From NCBI GenBank assembly GCA_951802425.1, contig OX637805.1:620001-684000 (forward strand): a DNA stretch of 64,000 nt, read 5' to 3'. The DNA is from Clavaria fumosa (Eukaryota > Basidiomycota > Agaricomycetes > Agaricales > Clavariaceae). A program made the position numbers and the translations under genes. Positions 1 to 9,530 of the stretch are shown here, piece after piece (within the stretch, counting starts at the first letter, position 1; the number at the start of each line of letters is the position of its first letter). The notes beneath the pieces were generated by a model, which searched no databases, had not been told where the DNA came from, and saw nothing but the letters and a program-made list of their open reading frames with translations.

Positions 1-1
1 A

Positions 2-1390
2 CACATTTTGATCAAAGCCGCATTCACAGGAATAGCCGCTTCAAATATTGGGGGTAGGACTTTGCATAAGATTGCAATGCTTTCAGTCCGAAGAAAAAGT
101 CACTCACTCGAGACCAAGAGGAAATTAGCTTTCTTCTGGCGCGACATCGAGTATTTGATCATCGATGAGATGTCGATGGTTTCGAAAGAGATGTTAGCTA
201 AACTTTCACGAATCATTGCGGAAGCTAAAGGGAAACCCGATACCGTGTTTGGTGGTGTCAACGTCTGTCTATGCGGAGACATTCATCAGTTTCCACCAGT
301 CATCGGCTCTTCTTCCAGTCCTTTGTATTGGCCGGTCAATGTAAAACGGGACCAAGGCGACGTACTTATCGGAGGACGCATATATCAACAGTTTTCCATG
401 GCTATCGAGTTACGAACGCAGTGCAGAACAGTGGATGAGGAATGGCACGATATTCTTCAGCATGTTCGTTATGGAAACTGTCGAGAAACGCACCTCCGAC
501 GACTCCGTGAACTAATCGTGTCAAACCCACAATGCCCATCCGTTGACTTCTCTCGTGCTCCTTGGAATGATGCTGTCCTGATTACTCCGAGACACGCCGT
601 TCGCAAGCTATGGAATTCACAAATTAGCATGCGAGAATGTGCACGTACACACATTCCACTCTTTCGCTTTAAAGCACAAGATACTATAGCTGGAGAGCCC
701 TTGAATGCTCGACAAAAACTGGAAATGATCGACTTCAAAAGACATAGGACACGGGAAGAAAAAGGAGGATTGCCTGATTGCGTTGAAGTTTTCGTTGGCA
801 TGAAGGTTATGGTTACTTTCAATGTCGCTGTGGAACTGGACATCGCAAATGGTAGTCGAGGAGAAGTGGTGGACATTGTCTTAGATGAACGAGACGACGT
901 GATGATTCTGAACACTGGAGTCGTGGAACCGAATTTTCCTCCTGCATACGTTCTCGTTCGATTATTGCACACCAAAGTCAAGACGCTAAAAAACCTACCC
1001 GAAAACGTTCTGCCACTGGTGCCCATTACGAGGTCATTTGTGGTTCAAGACTCAATACATGGAAAGAAAAGTGCAAAACGAAGGCAACTGCCGCTTACGG
1101 CTGCTTACGCATTAACCGATTATCGCAGTCAAGGGCAAACGCTACAACCCGTCATCATCGATATTGCCCGAACTCCTAGTGGTTCTCTGACACCTTTCAA
1201 TGCCTATGTTGCTCTATCCAGAGCACGGGGTTGTGATTCTGTTCGGCTATTGAGAGACTTCGAAGATAAAATATTCACTATTCATGCATCAGAGTTTCTT
1301 CGACTAGAAGACATTCGTCTTCATAAACTAGATGAGGAAACACGTTCAGCCTGGCTAGTTACAAGGCAGAAAATGACACGAAATTCCTAA
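2..1390 (+). CDS. Helitron/PIF1-type helicase, C-terminal part (5' cut by window edge)
   Basis: The frame is open from the window start with no ATG, so the N terminus lies outside. The Walker A motif is therefore not seen. Visible SF1B/PIF1 motifs in order: TAFTGIAAS-like AAFTGIAASNIGG at the start, Walker B as YLIIDEMSMV (about nt 152-181), LCGDIHQFPPV (about nt 269-301), ALTDYRSQGQTLQ (about nt 1108-1146), and the terminal YVALSRARGCDSVRLL. These are the ordered motifs of PIF1 helicases, which in fungi are most often the helicase half of Helitron Rep-Hel proteins, acting in rolling-circle transposition. No Rep domain is in view, so a host PIF1-like gene is possible. The reading frame has no stop, so it may be functional. 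It ends 155 bp from the convergent gene at 1546-2727. Confidence 0.82.
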   Translation, partial: HILIKAAFTGIAASNIGGRTLHKIAMLSVRRKSHSLETKRKLAFFWRDIEYLIIDEMSMVSKEMLAKLSRIIAEAKGKPDTVFGGVNVCLCGDIHQFPPVIGSSSSPLYWPVNVKRDQGDVLIGGRIYQQFSMAIELRTQCRTVDEEWHDILQHVRYGNCRETHLRRLRELIVSNPQCPSVDFSRAPWNDAVLITPRHAVRKLWNSQISMRECARTHIPLFRFKAQDTIAGEPLNARQKLEMIDFKRHRTREEKGGLPDCVEVFVGMKVMVTFNVAVELDIANGSRGEVVDIVLDERDDVMILNTGVVEPNFPPAYVLVRLLHTKVKTLKNLPENVLPLVPITRSFVVQDSIHGKKSAKRRQLPLTAAYALTDYRSQGQTLQPVIIDIARTPSGSLTPFNAYVALSRARGCDSVRLLRDFEDKIFTIHASEFLRLEDIRLHKLDEETRSAWLVTRQKMTRNS

Positions 1391-1545
1391 TACATTCATA
1401 TTAAAATACAAGTAGAGTACAAGTTGCACAGATGATAAAACGTCAAACTTTATTTGTGTTCAACAGCATGCTTGCCACATCTGCGTCATTCCTGTCAAAA
1501 CAAAAACATTATAGAGCTCAAAACAATGGGATAAAGCTTAGTGAC

Positions 1546-2727
1546 CTACCAAACCCACGCCAAGGGCTTCTCAACGTCATCAAGTTGAGAAACTTTTAGA
1601 AGAGCGGCTTTGCCTTTGTCCCTGCATTTCTTCAAGAACTTGTGTATCGCAGGAGTGTACGTAGCAAATACGAAAGCGTAGCGAAACACGATAGGTCTCA
1701 CAACATGAAAACTCATCGATAGACACCGAGGAGATTCATATTGCGCTAGGGTCCAAGTGGCGAACGACGTGGGATCTCGTTGGAGAGGAAGGCGATTACA
1801 GGGTCGCTGTACACCCCGCATATCGAGAGGTAGTTTAAAACTGACCGAATCTTGGATGTGACGAATTGCATTGGGAAAGAATGGATTGAAGCTTTCGTTT
1901 CGCACCGAAAACGTGTTAGACACCATCGTCCATCCGCGTGTTTCATACTTTGCAATTGCCTCCTTGTCAGTTTCACTTGCACTCCAAAACACGAGTGACC
2001 GACGAAGTTCGAATGTCGCCCATGGATACAGGCTATACGCCGCATTGTACGTGATAATATTCATGACACAGGCTTCAAATTGGGTGAGAAAGGTCACTGT
2101 CGGAATTTCAACGAAAAAAATAAACATACAGGAGTGAAATTGTAAAACACATTCCATGGGCGAATGCTGCGCTTCGATGATTTGAACTTTCAATGTATCG
2201 TTGTCAGACTGTTTAACGAAAGTGTACACGTCTTCCACCCCCCTGAACGGATAATGATGTCCATCTTCCAATGCTGGATTGACCGGTTTCGAGGATGGCC
2301 GTTTCCATGGACACACTTGATGGAAGTTTTGTTCATAAAAAGATGCAGGCTGCCATATCTCGGGAGTAAAATAATAGCCCTCGCTTTCGAGCAACCAACA
2401 CCCCAACTGCAATGTATGTCCTGGATGGGTGTACATGTCGAGGTCGGAATCGGTGTAAAAAGAACGATCCAGGAATTGAAGAGCACTTGACCCCGAAATA
2501 ATAGTGCCAGTACGTGCTTGAATGGAACGAAAGGCTAAAGGGTCTCGAAAAAATTGAGAGAAATGACGATTGACATTGAATACGCGTCGACAAGATTCAG
2601 ACACAGCTTGGTAAGCTTCTTTGCAAGTTCTTTGAAGACGGAACAAGTCTGCTATCGAAGCGTGAAGTAAAATTATATGGAAAATCGGCGGTATGCAAAC
2701 GAGTTCGACAAAAGAGTGCCGAGGCAT
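1546..2727 (-). CDS. F-box-like / nucleotidyltransferase-like fungal protein
   Basis: Single-exon reading frame of 393 aa from the ATG at 2727. A longer frame upstream has only a TTG. Residues 6-50 form a leucine-rich helical segment resembling an F-box (PPIFHIILL, DLFRLQRTCKEAYQ). Residues 79-97 carry Gly-Ser followed by an acidic Asp-Leu-Asp (GSSALQFLDRSFY then SDLDMY), the layout of the hG[GS]...[DE]h[DE] active site of nucleotidyltransferase folds. The rest has no domain I can name. Proteins with this GSSALQFLDRS...SDLD signature form large families in mushroom genomes as I recall them; their function is unknown to me. It is convergent with the Helitron-type helicase and only 155 bp away, which hints at carriage by the same mobile element but does not prove it. 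Role as enzyme or substrate receptor is inference. Confidence 0.7.
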   Translation of the reverse strand: MPRHSFVELVCIPPIFHIILLHASIADLFRLQRTCKEAYQAVSESCRRVFNVNRHFSQFFRDPLAFRSIQARTGTIISGSSALQFLDRSFYTDSDLDMYTHPGHTLQLGCWLLESEGYYFTPEIWQPASFYEQNFHQVCPWKRPSSKPVNPALEDGHHYPFRGVEDVYTFVKQSDNDTLKVQIIEAQHSPMECVLQFHSCMFIFFVEIPTVTFLTQFEACVMNIITYNAAYSLYPWATFELRRSLVFWSASETDKEAIAKYETRGWTMVSNTFSVRNESFNPFFPNAIRHIQDSVSFKLPLDMRGVQRPCNRLPLQRDPTSFATWTLAQYESPRCLSMSFHVVRPIVFRYAFVFATYTPAIHKFLKKCRDKGKAALLKVSQLDDVEKPLAWVW

Positions 2728-3127
2728 GGTGATTGACGAGGAGCTGTCGAGACGTAGGTTTGGCGAATAGGAGTATGGTCCGAGCTTTGTTGAGCCCCAC
2801 AACTGCTACCCAAAACAGAATATACACCTTGTAAAAGAATAGAGGAGATAAAAAAGGGTTTCGGTGTCGTGCTTGTCGTAACCACTTTCGTATTCTCTGC
2901 GTTCCCGGGATCGAGTACAGCAGAGATTGGAAAGTGGCGTTGGGACTCGGAGTGAATCCAACCTAAAAAATTTACCAGGATTATATAAGCGCTACGAAAT
3001 TAGGACTCAACTCAGTAACACGATACAGCTCAATTGATCAACTACGTTCCTTTCTTTGAAAACGAGATTGATTAGGGATAGATTGATGGTTAAAACAAGG
3101 TTTCTGCCGCTCGTCGGCGTACCTTTC
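2728..3127. other. Intergenic, divergent promoter region
   Basis: About 400 bp between the start of the minus-strand nucleotidyltransferase-like gene and the repeat upstream of the NACHT-WD40 gene. It contains no open frame I would support. It should hold the minus-strand promoter; no clear TATA element was picked out. Confidence 0.4.
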
Positions 3128-3185
3128 ATTTTGAGTCGATGGAGCAAGGTTCCTGGAGGCGCCGGAATCGGCGACGACCACTAGT
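3128..3185 (+). repeat. 58-bp dispersed repeat, copy 1 (upstream of NLR gene)
   Basis: This segment starts ATTTTGAGTCGATGGAGC and ends CGACCACTAGT. A 64-bp second copy lies at 33920-33983 in the same orientation. By eye the two differ by two substitutions and one 6-bp indel. Both copies sit shortly upstream of a plus-strand gene (109 bp before the NLR ATG; 216 bp before the RER1 ATG). Read on the minus strand, both copies keep one frame containing V-A-D-S-G-A-S and the differences are synonymous or in-frame, so it could be a scrap of a retroelement aspartic protease. It could equally be a conserved promoter element. Confidence 0.6.
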
Positions 3186-3294
3186 TGCTGCCGTCACGGG
3201 CAATGTTAGTTTTCACATCAAATCGTGACTGTCACGCTCCGCAGCATCGATAAGCAGGAGGTGCTCTTTCGACCACACCACTAGCATCATCACC

Positions 3295-6200
3295 ATGCGC
3301 AAAGCTCTTGACACTACCCTGGCGAAGATCAAGTCTTCTTCAGGGCCTCAGTCTCCTGCCTTCATTGGTCTCCAGAATGCTCTTGCACTTCTCAAGGAGG
3401 TTGCGGGGAAGATAGGCATACCCGGATTGCAGGAAGGTATCGGGGGATTTGTAGTTCTCCTCAATGCGATTCAGGTGCGTGAAACATGTCATTTGTGTCG
3501 ATGTCGTTGCTCGCTAATCCTCCGCACAGAAAACCTCACAGAACAGCAACGAGTTGGAATCACTGGCTTGCCGCGTTCGAGACTTGCAGGCAATGCTGCA
3601 AGAGGCGTCCAATGGCGGCACCCTGTCTGCGGCAATGACTGACCGTATCAACTGCTTGTCTGAGTGAGTCACCATTTCTTGGCAAAATGCTCTGCTGATC
3701 TCAATCTCGCATGGCAGATCATGGAAGTCTGTTGGGGAGAAGGCTCAGCATATGATCAAGCGCAACAGCTTAAAGCGTGTCCTCACCCGTGACCACGATG
3801 CTCTTAAGATTACGGGCCTCATTTCTACTATCGATAACTCAATACTTCAATTCCTGGTAAGTAAGTGGCCTGTATCTTTGGACACCCTGATTGAGGTGTG
3901 GTCAAAGGTTCAAAGTACACTCGCTGTTGAGTCCACACTTGGGGTAAGTTCATGGGCCAGTTACCTCGTCCTGTTTCTCATATGATTATTTTTTATCAGG
4001 AAATCAAGACAGAAATCAAGACAAAGCTCAATGACTACAGTGCGGTTTATTTCATAATTTGGCTGAAGTGCTTTACTTATGTTGGGCTATGTAGCTGGTC
4101 TCAATCTGCCTCGTGCAGTCACTGCTGGCTTCAACTGCAATAATAAGTTAGTCTCGTGTCTTGATGGTACTCGGAAAGAGATTCTTGAGGAGCTTTATCA
4201 GTGGGTTGGTCATAATGTTGAACACTCCCAAGAGGGCATACCCACATCCTCTGACCCTTTGTGTGTCATGGGGACTCGGCAGATATTTTGGATCAATGGT
4301 GTAGCTGGGAGTGGGAAGACTACAATTGCCTACACTGCAGCCAAGTTCTGTGAGGACAAAGGAGTCCTTGCTGCGAGCTTCTTCTGCTCTAGGGATAATG
4401 CTGATTGCAGCAATCTCAATCTGGTATTCACTACCATTGCCTATCAATTAGGACAGTTTTGTCCAGAGTTCAAAGCTGGACTTGCATGTGTTGTCAGGTC
4501 TAATCCTGATATTGTTTACTCCTCTGTCTCCTATCAGTTGGAGAAGATGATTGTCAAACCATTTGTTGCTATGAGGAATAAGTTCCCTCCAAGTTTAGTT
4601 GTGATTGATGCTCTGGATGAATGCAAGGATGACAATTCCACCTCTACCATTCTAGCATCATTATCCCAACACATTGAAAAATTATTCCCTTTGCAATTCC
4701 TCATCACCAGTAGACCAATTCTCCAAATCACTGGTGCTTTTCAACATCCACTTCTCAAAGATACAACCAGACCAATGATTCTGCATGAAGTCAGGTTGGA
4801 TGTCATTAAAAGTGATATCCAGTATTATCTGACATGGTGCCTTGAAGCTATCAAGCACAGATATCACATTCCTGGATCCTGGCCACCCCCTACAGATGTT
4901 GAGAGTTTGACCAATATGTCCTCAGGCCTGTTCATATTTGCTGCCACTGCAGCAAGGTTCATTGATGTTGCTGATCCCAAGGGGCAACTGAGGATGCTTT
5001 TGAACACAACAACTGCTGTGGGCTCCTCTCCTCTGCAGCATCTGGATCAGTTGTATTTGCAAGTGTTGAATATTGCATTCCCTGATATTTCTGAACACCT
5101 TGGAGTCAAATTGCGCTTGATTCTTGGAACTATTGCTGTCCTTCAGGATCCTCTCTCATCAGATCAATTAGAGGACCTGCTTGAGTCAGATGTTGATGTC
5201 AATGGTTATCTTCAGAAGTTGCAGGCAATCATTACAGCTCCAAATGATGGCATTGGAGTTATAAGATTGATTCACCCATCATTCTTTGACTTCATTGTGG
5301 ACCCTACTAGATGCCACAACTTGCATTTTAGAGTTGATCTTGAAGAGCAACACACCATCATGGCAGAGAAATGCCTGATTGTGATGGAAAGACTGAAGAA
5401 GGATATTTGTGATATGAGAGACCCCACCAAGTTCAACCAAGAGGTGCCAGATCTCCCAGAAATGATATCAAAACATATCTCAGGTAGCCTGCAGTATGCA
5501 TGTAGATATTGGGGCATGCATGTTTGCAGTGGCAAGCTTTCAAGCAATGTATTACAGCTTCTGGGACATTTCTGCTCAAATCATTTACTACACTGGATAG
5601 AGGTCTGCAGTCTCCTTGGGAATCTGAGAAATGCATTGCAAATGTTGGCATCTGTGCATGCCTATCTTTCAGTCAGTGCATGTTCTTATTAAGTGAGGTT
5701 CACAAAACTAACATGTGGTCTTGAAATAGATGAATAATGATATGGATATTGTCTCAGCCCTATTATCTGATGGTGAGAGATTGATCCAAGAGTTCTTTCC
5801 AGCCATCAGTGTGTCTGCATTGCAAGTGTATTTTACAGCTTTGCCCTTTAGCCCAATTGGCACTGAAATATACAATACCTATAATAAGCAGATGGAGGGT
5901 GCAGTGTTGGTGCAAGGGGAATTACCAAAACAATGGGGTGCATGTGTACAAGTCATGGAGGGCCATTCTGGAGACATCAACTCAGTCTTATTCTCTCCAA
6001 ATGGTACAAGGATAGTTTCAGGGTCTGATGACAGGACAGTGAGAGTGTGGGATGCAGTCACTGGTGTTCATCTGCAGACACTTGAGGGCCATTCAGAGGA
6101 GGTCATATCAGTGTCATTCTCTCCAGATGGCAAAATAATTGTTTCTGGGTCTGATGACAGGACAGTGAGAGTGTGGGATGCAGTCACTGGTGCTCATCTG

Positions 6201-7802
6201 CAGACACTTGAGGGCCATTGCAAGGAGGTCATATCAGTGTCATTCTCTCCAGATAGCAAAAGGATAGTTTCAGGGTCATATGACAGGACAGTGAGAGTGT
6301 GGGATGCAGTCACTGGTGCTCATCTGCAGACACTTGAGGGCCATTCTGATTGTGTCATATCAGTGTCATTCTCTCCAGATGGCAAAAGGATAGCTTCAGG
6401 GTCTTATGACAGGACAGTGAGAGTGTGGGATGCAGTCACTAGTGCTCATCTGCAGACACTTGAGGGCCATTCTGATTGTGTCAGATCAGTGTCATTCTCT
6501 CCAGATGGCAAAAAGATAGTTTCAGGGTCTTCAGACAGGATGGTGAGAGTGTGGGATGCAGTCACTGGTGTTCATCTGCAGACACTTGAGGGCCATTCTA
6601 ATTGTGTCATATCAGTGTCATTCTCTCCAGATGGCAAAAGGATAGTTTCAGGGTCTTATGACAGGACAGTGAGAGTCTGGGATGCAGTCACTAGTGCTCA
6701 TCTGCAGACATTTGAGGGCCATTCTAATTGTGTCAGATCAGTGTCATTCTCTCCAGATGGCAAAAGGATAGTTTCAGGGTCTTTAGACAGGACAGTGAGA
6801 GTTTGGGATGCAGTCACTGGTGCTCATCTGCAGACACTTGAGGGCCATTCTGATTGGGTCAAATCAGTGTCATTCTCTCCAGATGGCAAAATGATAGTTT
6901 CAGGGTCTTATGACAGGACAGTGAGAGTGTGGAATGCAGTCACTGGTGCTCATCTGCAGACACTTGAGGGTCATTCTGATTGTGTCAGATCAGTGTCATT
7001 CTCTCCAGATGGCAAAAGGATAGTTTCAGGGTCTTTAGACAGGACAGTGAGAGTTTGGGATGCAGTCACTGGTGCTCATCTGCAGACACTTGAGGGCCAT
7101 TCTGATTGGGTCAGATCAGTGTCATTCTCTCCAGATGGTGAAAGGATAGTATCATGGTCTTATGACAGGACAGTGAGAGTGTGGGATGCAGTCACTGGTG
7201 CTCATCTGCAGACACTTGAGGGCCATTCTGGTGAGGTCAGATCAGTGTCATTCTCTCCAGATGGCAAAAGGATAGTTTCAGGGTCTTCAAACAGGACAGT
7301 GAGAGTGTGGGATGCAGTCACTGGTGCTCATCTGCAGACACTTGAGGGCCATTCTGATTGTATCAGATCAGTGATATTCTCTGCAGATGGCAAAAGGATA
7401 GCTTCTGGGTCTTATGACCAGACAGTGAGAGTCTGGGATGTATTCACTGGTGCTCATCTGCAGACACTTGAGGGCCATTCTAATTGTGTCAGATCAGTGT
7501 CATTCTCTCCAGATGGCAAAAGGATAGTTTCAGGGTCTTCAGACAGGACAGTGAGAGTGTGGGATGCAGTCACTGGTGCAAATCTGCAGATATACAGTGA
7601 CTCAAATGGTGGAAAGTCTTGGCCATACCTCATCAATGATGGATGGTTATTCACTGCTTTCACAGGACACAAACTTTGTTGGATTCCTGTAGATTATCGC
7701 AGATTATGTGCATCCACTCTTGATCAATTGGCAGTGGTCACACCCCAGCACTCCATCATTTCCTTCACATTCACATCCCTCCATTCCTACCTCAATGTAT
7801 AG
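3295..7802 (+). CDS. NACHT-WD40 STAND receptor (fungal NLR), 13 WD40 repeats
   Basis: Seven exons: 3295..3474, 3530..3663, 3718..3856, 3908..3943, 4000..4039, 4095..5671, 5730..7802; total 4179 nt, 1392 aa. All introns are GT-AG and 50-60 nt; the last uses GTCAGT and removes an in-frame TAA. Residues 1 to about 170 are helical and resemble the helical N-terminal domain common in mushroom NLRs. The NACHT begins after LDGTRKEIL: P-loop GVAGSGKTTIAYT at about 4305, Walker B LVVIDALDEC at about 4597, sensor-like FLITSRP at about 4699. A helical linker leads to 13 WD40 units of exactly 42 residues (5955-7592), enough for about two propellers, then a 70-residue tail. STAND receptors of this kind act in fungal non-self recognition; the repeats read the ligand and NACHT drives oligomerisation. 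No disabling mutation seen. Exons 4 and 5 are the least certain. Confidence 0.88.
5955..7592 (+). repeat. 13 tandem 126-bp WD40-coding units
   Basis: Thirteen in-frame units of 42 codons without indels, each reading LEGH...SVSFSPDGKRIVSGS.DRTVRVWDAVTGAHLQT with few changes. Long stretches are identical at DNA level between units, so the array is being homogenised or was recently amplified. Differences cluster at the residues after GHS (DC, NC, DW, EE, GE, GD), the following position (R, I, K, N), and the residue after SGS (Y, S, L, D). Confidence 0.95.
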
Positions 7803-7926
7803 CATTATTTACCTCCACTTTGGTACTGCAATATGTTAGTCATGTATACAATGTATAAGGTCACATTATTATTCCAGTGGGCTGAACCCACCACACAAAT
7901 ATGTCCTATTGAAGTGGAATGCTAAT
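7803..7926. other. NLR 3' flank
   Basis: Short AT-rich stretch after the NLR stop, likely its 3' UTR. Nothing else is recognised before the gypsy remnant. Confidence 0.4.
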
Positions 7927-8287
7927 CATGGAGGGAGCTTAAGTATCAGTTCCCTTATCGCCTCCAGTTGCCAAAATCGATGCAAAAAATTCATGATGTT
8001 TTCCATGTCTCGTTACTCAAGAAGGTCTATGATGACACCTTCCCTCAGCAACAACAACAACCCCCGCCCCCTATCGAAGTCGATGGCGAACAACACTACG
8101 AAGTCGCCAACATACTAGATTCTTGAAGGAGGGGTAGGAAAGTGCTCTACCTGGTACGTTGGGAAGGTTACGGACCCGAGGATGACACCTGGGAGCCCAT
8201 CGAATCACTTTCCGGCTCAAAGGAACTCTTAGAAGATTTCCACGCAACCTACCCGGACAAGCCTCGCACAACCCGCACAACTCAATA
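7927..8287 (+). pseudogene. Ty3/gypsy integrase C-terminus with chromodomain (remnant)
   Basis: The frame reads ELKYQFPYRLQLPKSMQKIH, DVFHVSLLKK, a glutamine/proline spacer, then the chromodomain YEVANILDS-stop-RRGRKVLYLVRWEGYGPEDDTWEPIE. A single TGA at about 8123 replaces an expected Arg codon (CGA to TGA would fit). Upstream integrase, RT and gag are absent; the 5' side runs straight into the NLR 3' flank. This is the tail of a chromoviral gypsy element; the chromodomain targets integration to heterochromatin in this family. Confidence 0.85.
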
Positions 8288-8387
8288 ATTTTTCCTTGCC
8301 TTATTTTTGCCTTCGTTTCATTTTCTCACTTCAGATTTCACAGCAATATATATATGCAATAAAAATATAACAAGTAATTTTTTTAAT

Positions 8388-9530
8388 CTACTGGTCGCGA
8401 ACTTTTTCCTTCTCCTTTCGCGACCCTTCTACTCCATCCCCACCTTCCACATTCGCAACTTTTTCTTCCTCTCCCCCCTTCTCCTCCTCTCCAGCCTTGG
8501 GACCTTTCAACTCCACACCCCACTGGTCCACCCTTGGGAGATCCAATAGCTCCCTCCGCATGCGACGCTGCTCCTGCTCCACCCATTTCTCCACCCACGG
8601 TGAGAGCTCTTGAGGCGACTTCAGCAAAAGATCTTCATAGGCGAAGAAAACTGTTTCCAGTCCTCTTCGCCCTCGAAATCGAGCCTCGCGAAGCTCGCCA
8701 ACCATCGTTGCACACCTACCATGCAATTCTAGAAACAAATTTTCAGTTTGTTGCCAAAAATCTGAAGGCCCGCGATGACTTACCTTTCTCCTGTTCCCGA
8801 CTTGCCGTCAACTCCCTCTCCATCTTCTCTACAGTCGCGAACAATCCTACACAAAACACAGATCAGTCTATTTTATACTCGCGACTGTGAAACTTACTGT
8901 GTTCCGACTCCTCTGCTTCTGCCAGTCTACGCCGGACTTCCTCCAGTTTGGTCTTTTGATCTAGACAAACACGAAGATCAGTTAAAACATAGCGAGACAA
9001 AAACAAATACTTACCGGACCACTCCTTCTTCACCATTGCGATCACCCCTTTCACTTCCTCAAATCCCTCACGAGTCTTCCCCATCAATGCCAACCACTCT
9101 ATGGGCAAAATTAGCTCACTTCACACCTACGAAAATCAACTTACCCTCTTTTTCCTTCTTCAAATCCCTTACCTCGTGGCGCGACTCTCTCAACTTGACC
9201 TCCTGGTCTGAATCACACAGAAGTCAACTTATAATGCAATAATTCAAAATGAATACTTACCTTGCCACTCCCCCTGGAGAGCCTCAAAATCCCTCTCCAC
9301 CTCCACCTTCTGTGCCATCAGTTCCGTGACCTCTGCGACCTCCCTGCTTTTTCCTATAAGGATCGCAAGTTCAGTAAAGCCATGAAAACTAGGAAATACC
9401 GATACTCACCTTTCTCGCCCCTTCGCAATGCTACTAACTCGTGCTTTGCCACAGCTAACTCTACGTCCAATTCTGTTTCTGTTATGGATCTGGTACTGGG
9501 TGCAGTCAGAAATGAGTCACTGAGAGTCAT
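8388..9530 (-). CDS. Coiled-coil protein made of phase-1 heptad exons, antisense to gypsy remnant
   Basis: Seven exons on the minus strand: 9410..9530, 9261..9353, 9145..9207, 9015..9098, 8898..8960, 8784..8846, 8388..8728; 828 nt, 275 aa. Every splice is GT-AG with a clean GTAAGT/GTGAGT donor, and every intron (46-56 nt) falls after the first base of a codon. Internal exons are 93, 63, 84, 63 and 63 nt; 63 and 84 nt equal 3 and 4 heptads. The product is almost entirely charged coiled coil (KLEEVRRRLAEAEESEH, VEKMERELTASREQEK) with a hydrophobic helix FFAYEDLLLKSPQELSPWVEKW and an acidic/basic tail. ATG chosen at 9530, the first Met in frame. The reading frame is free of stops although the neighbouring chromodomain is dead. 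I do not recognise the family. It starts about 100 bp after the gypsy stop, in the place expected for the element's 3' end. Confidence 0.72.
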
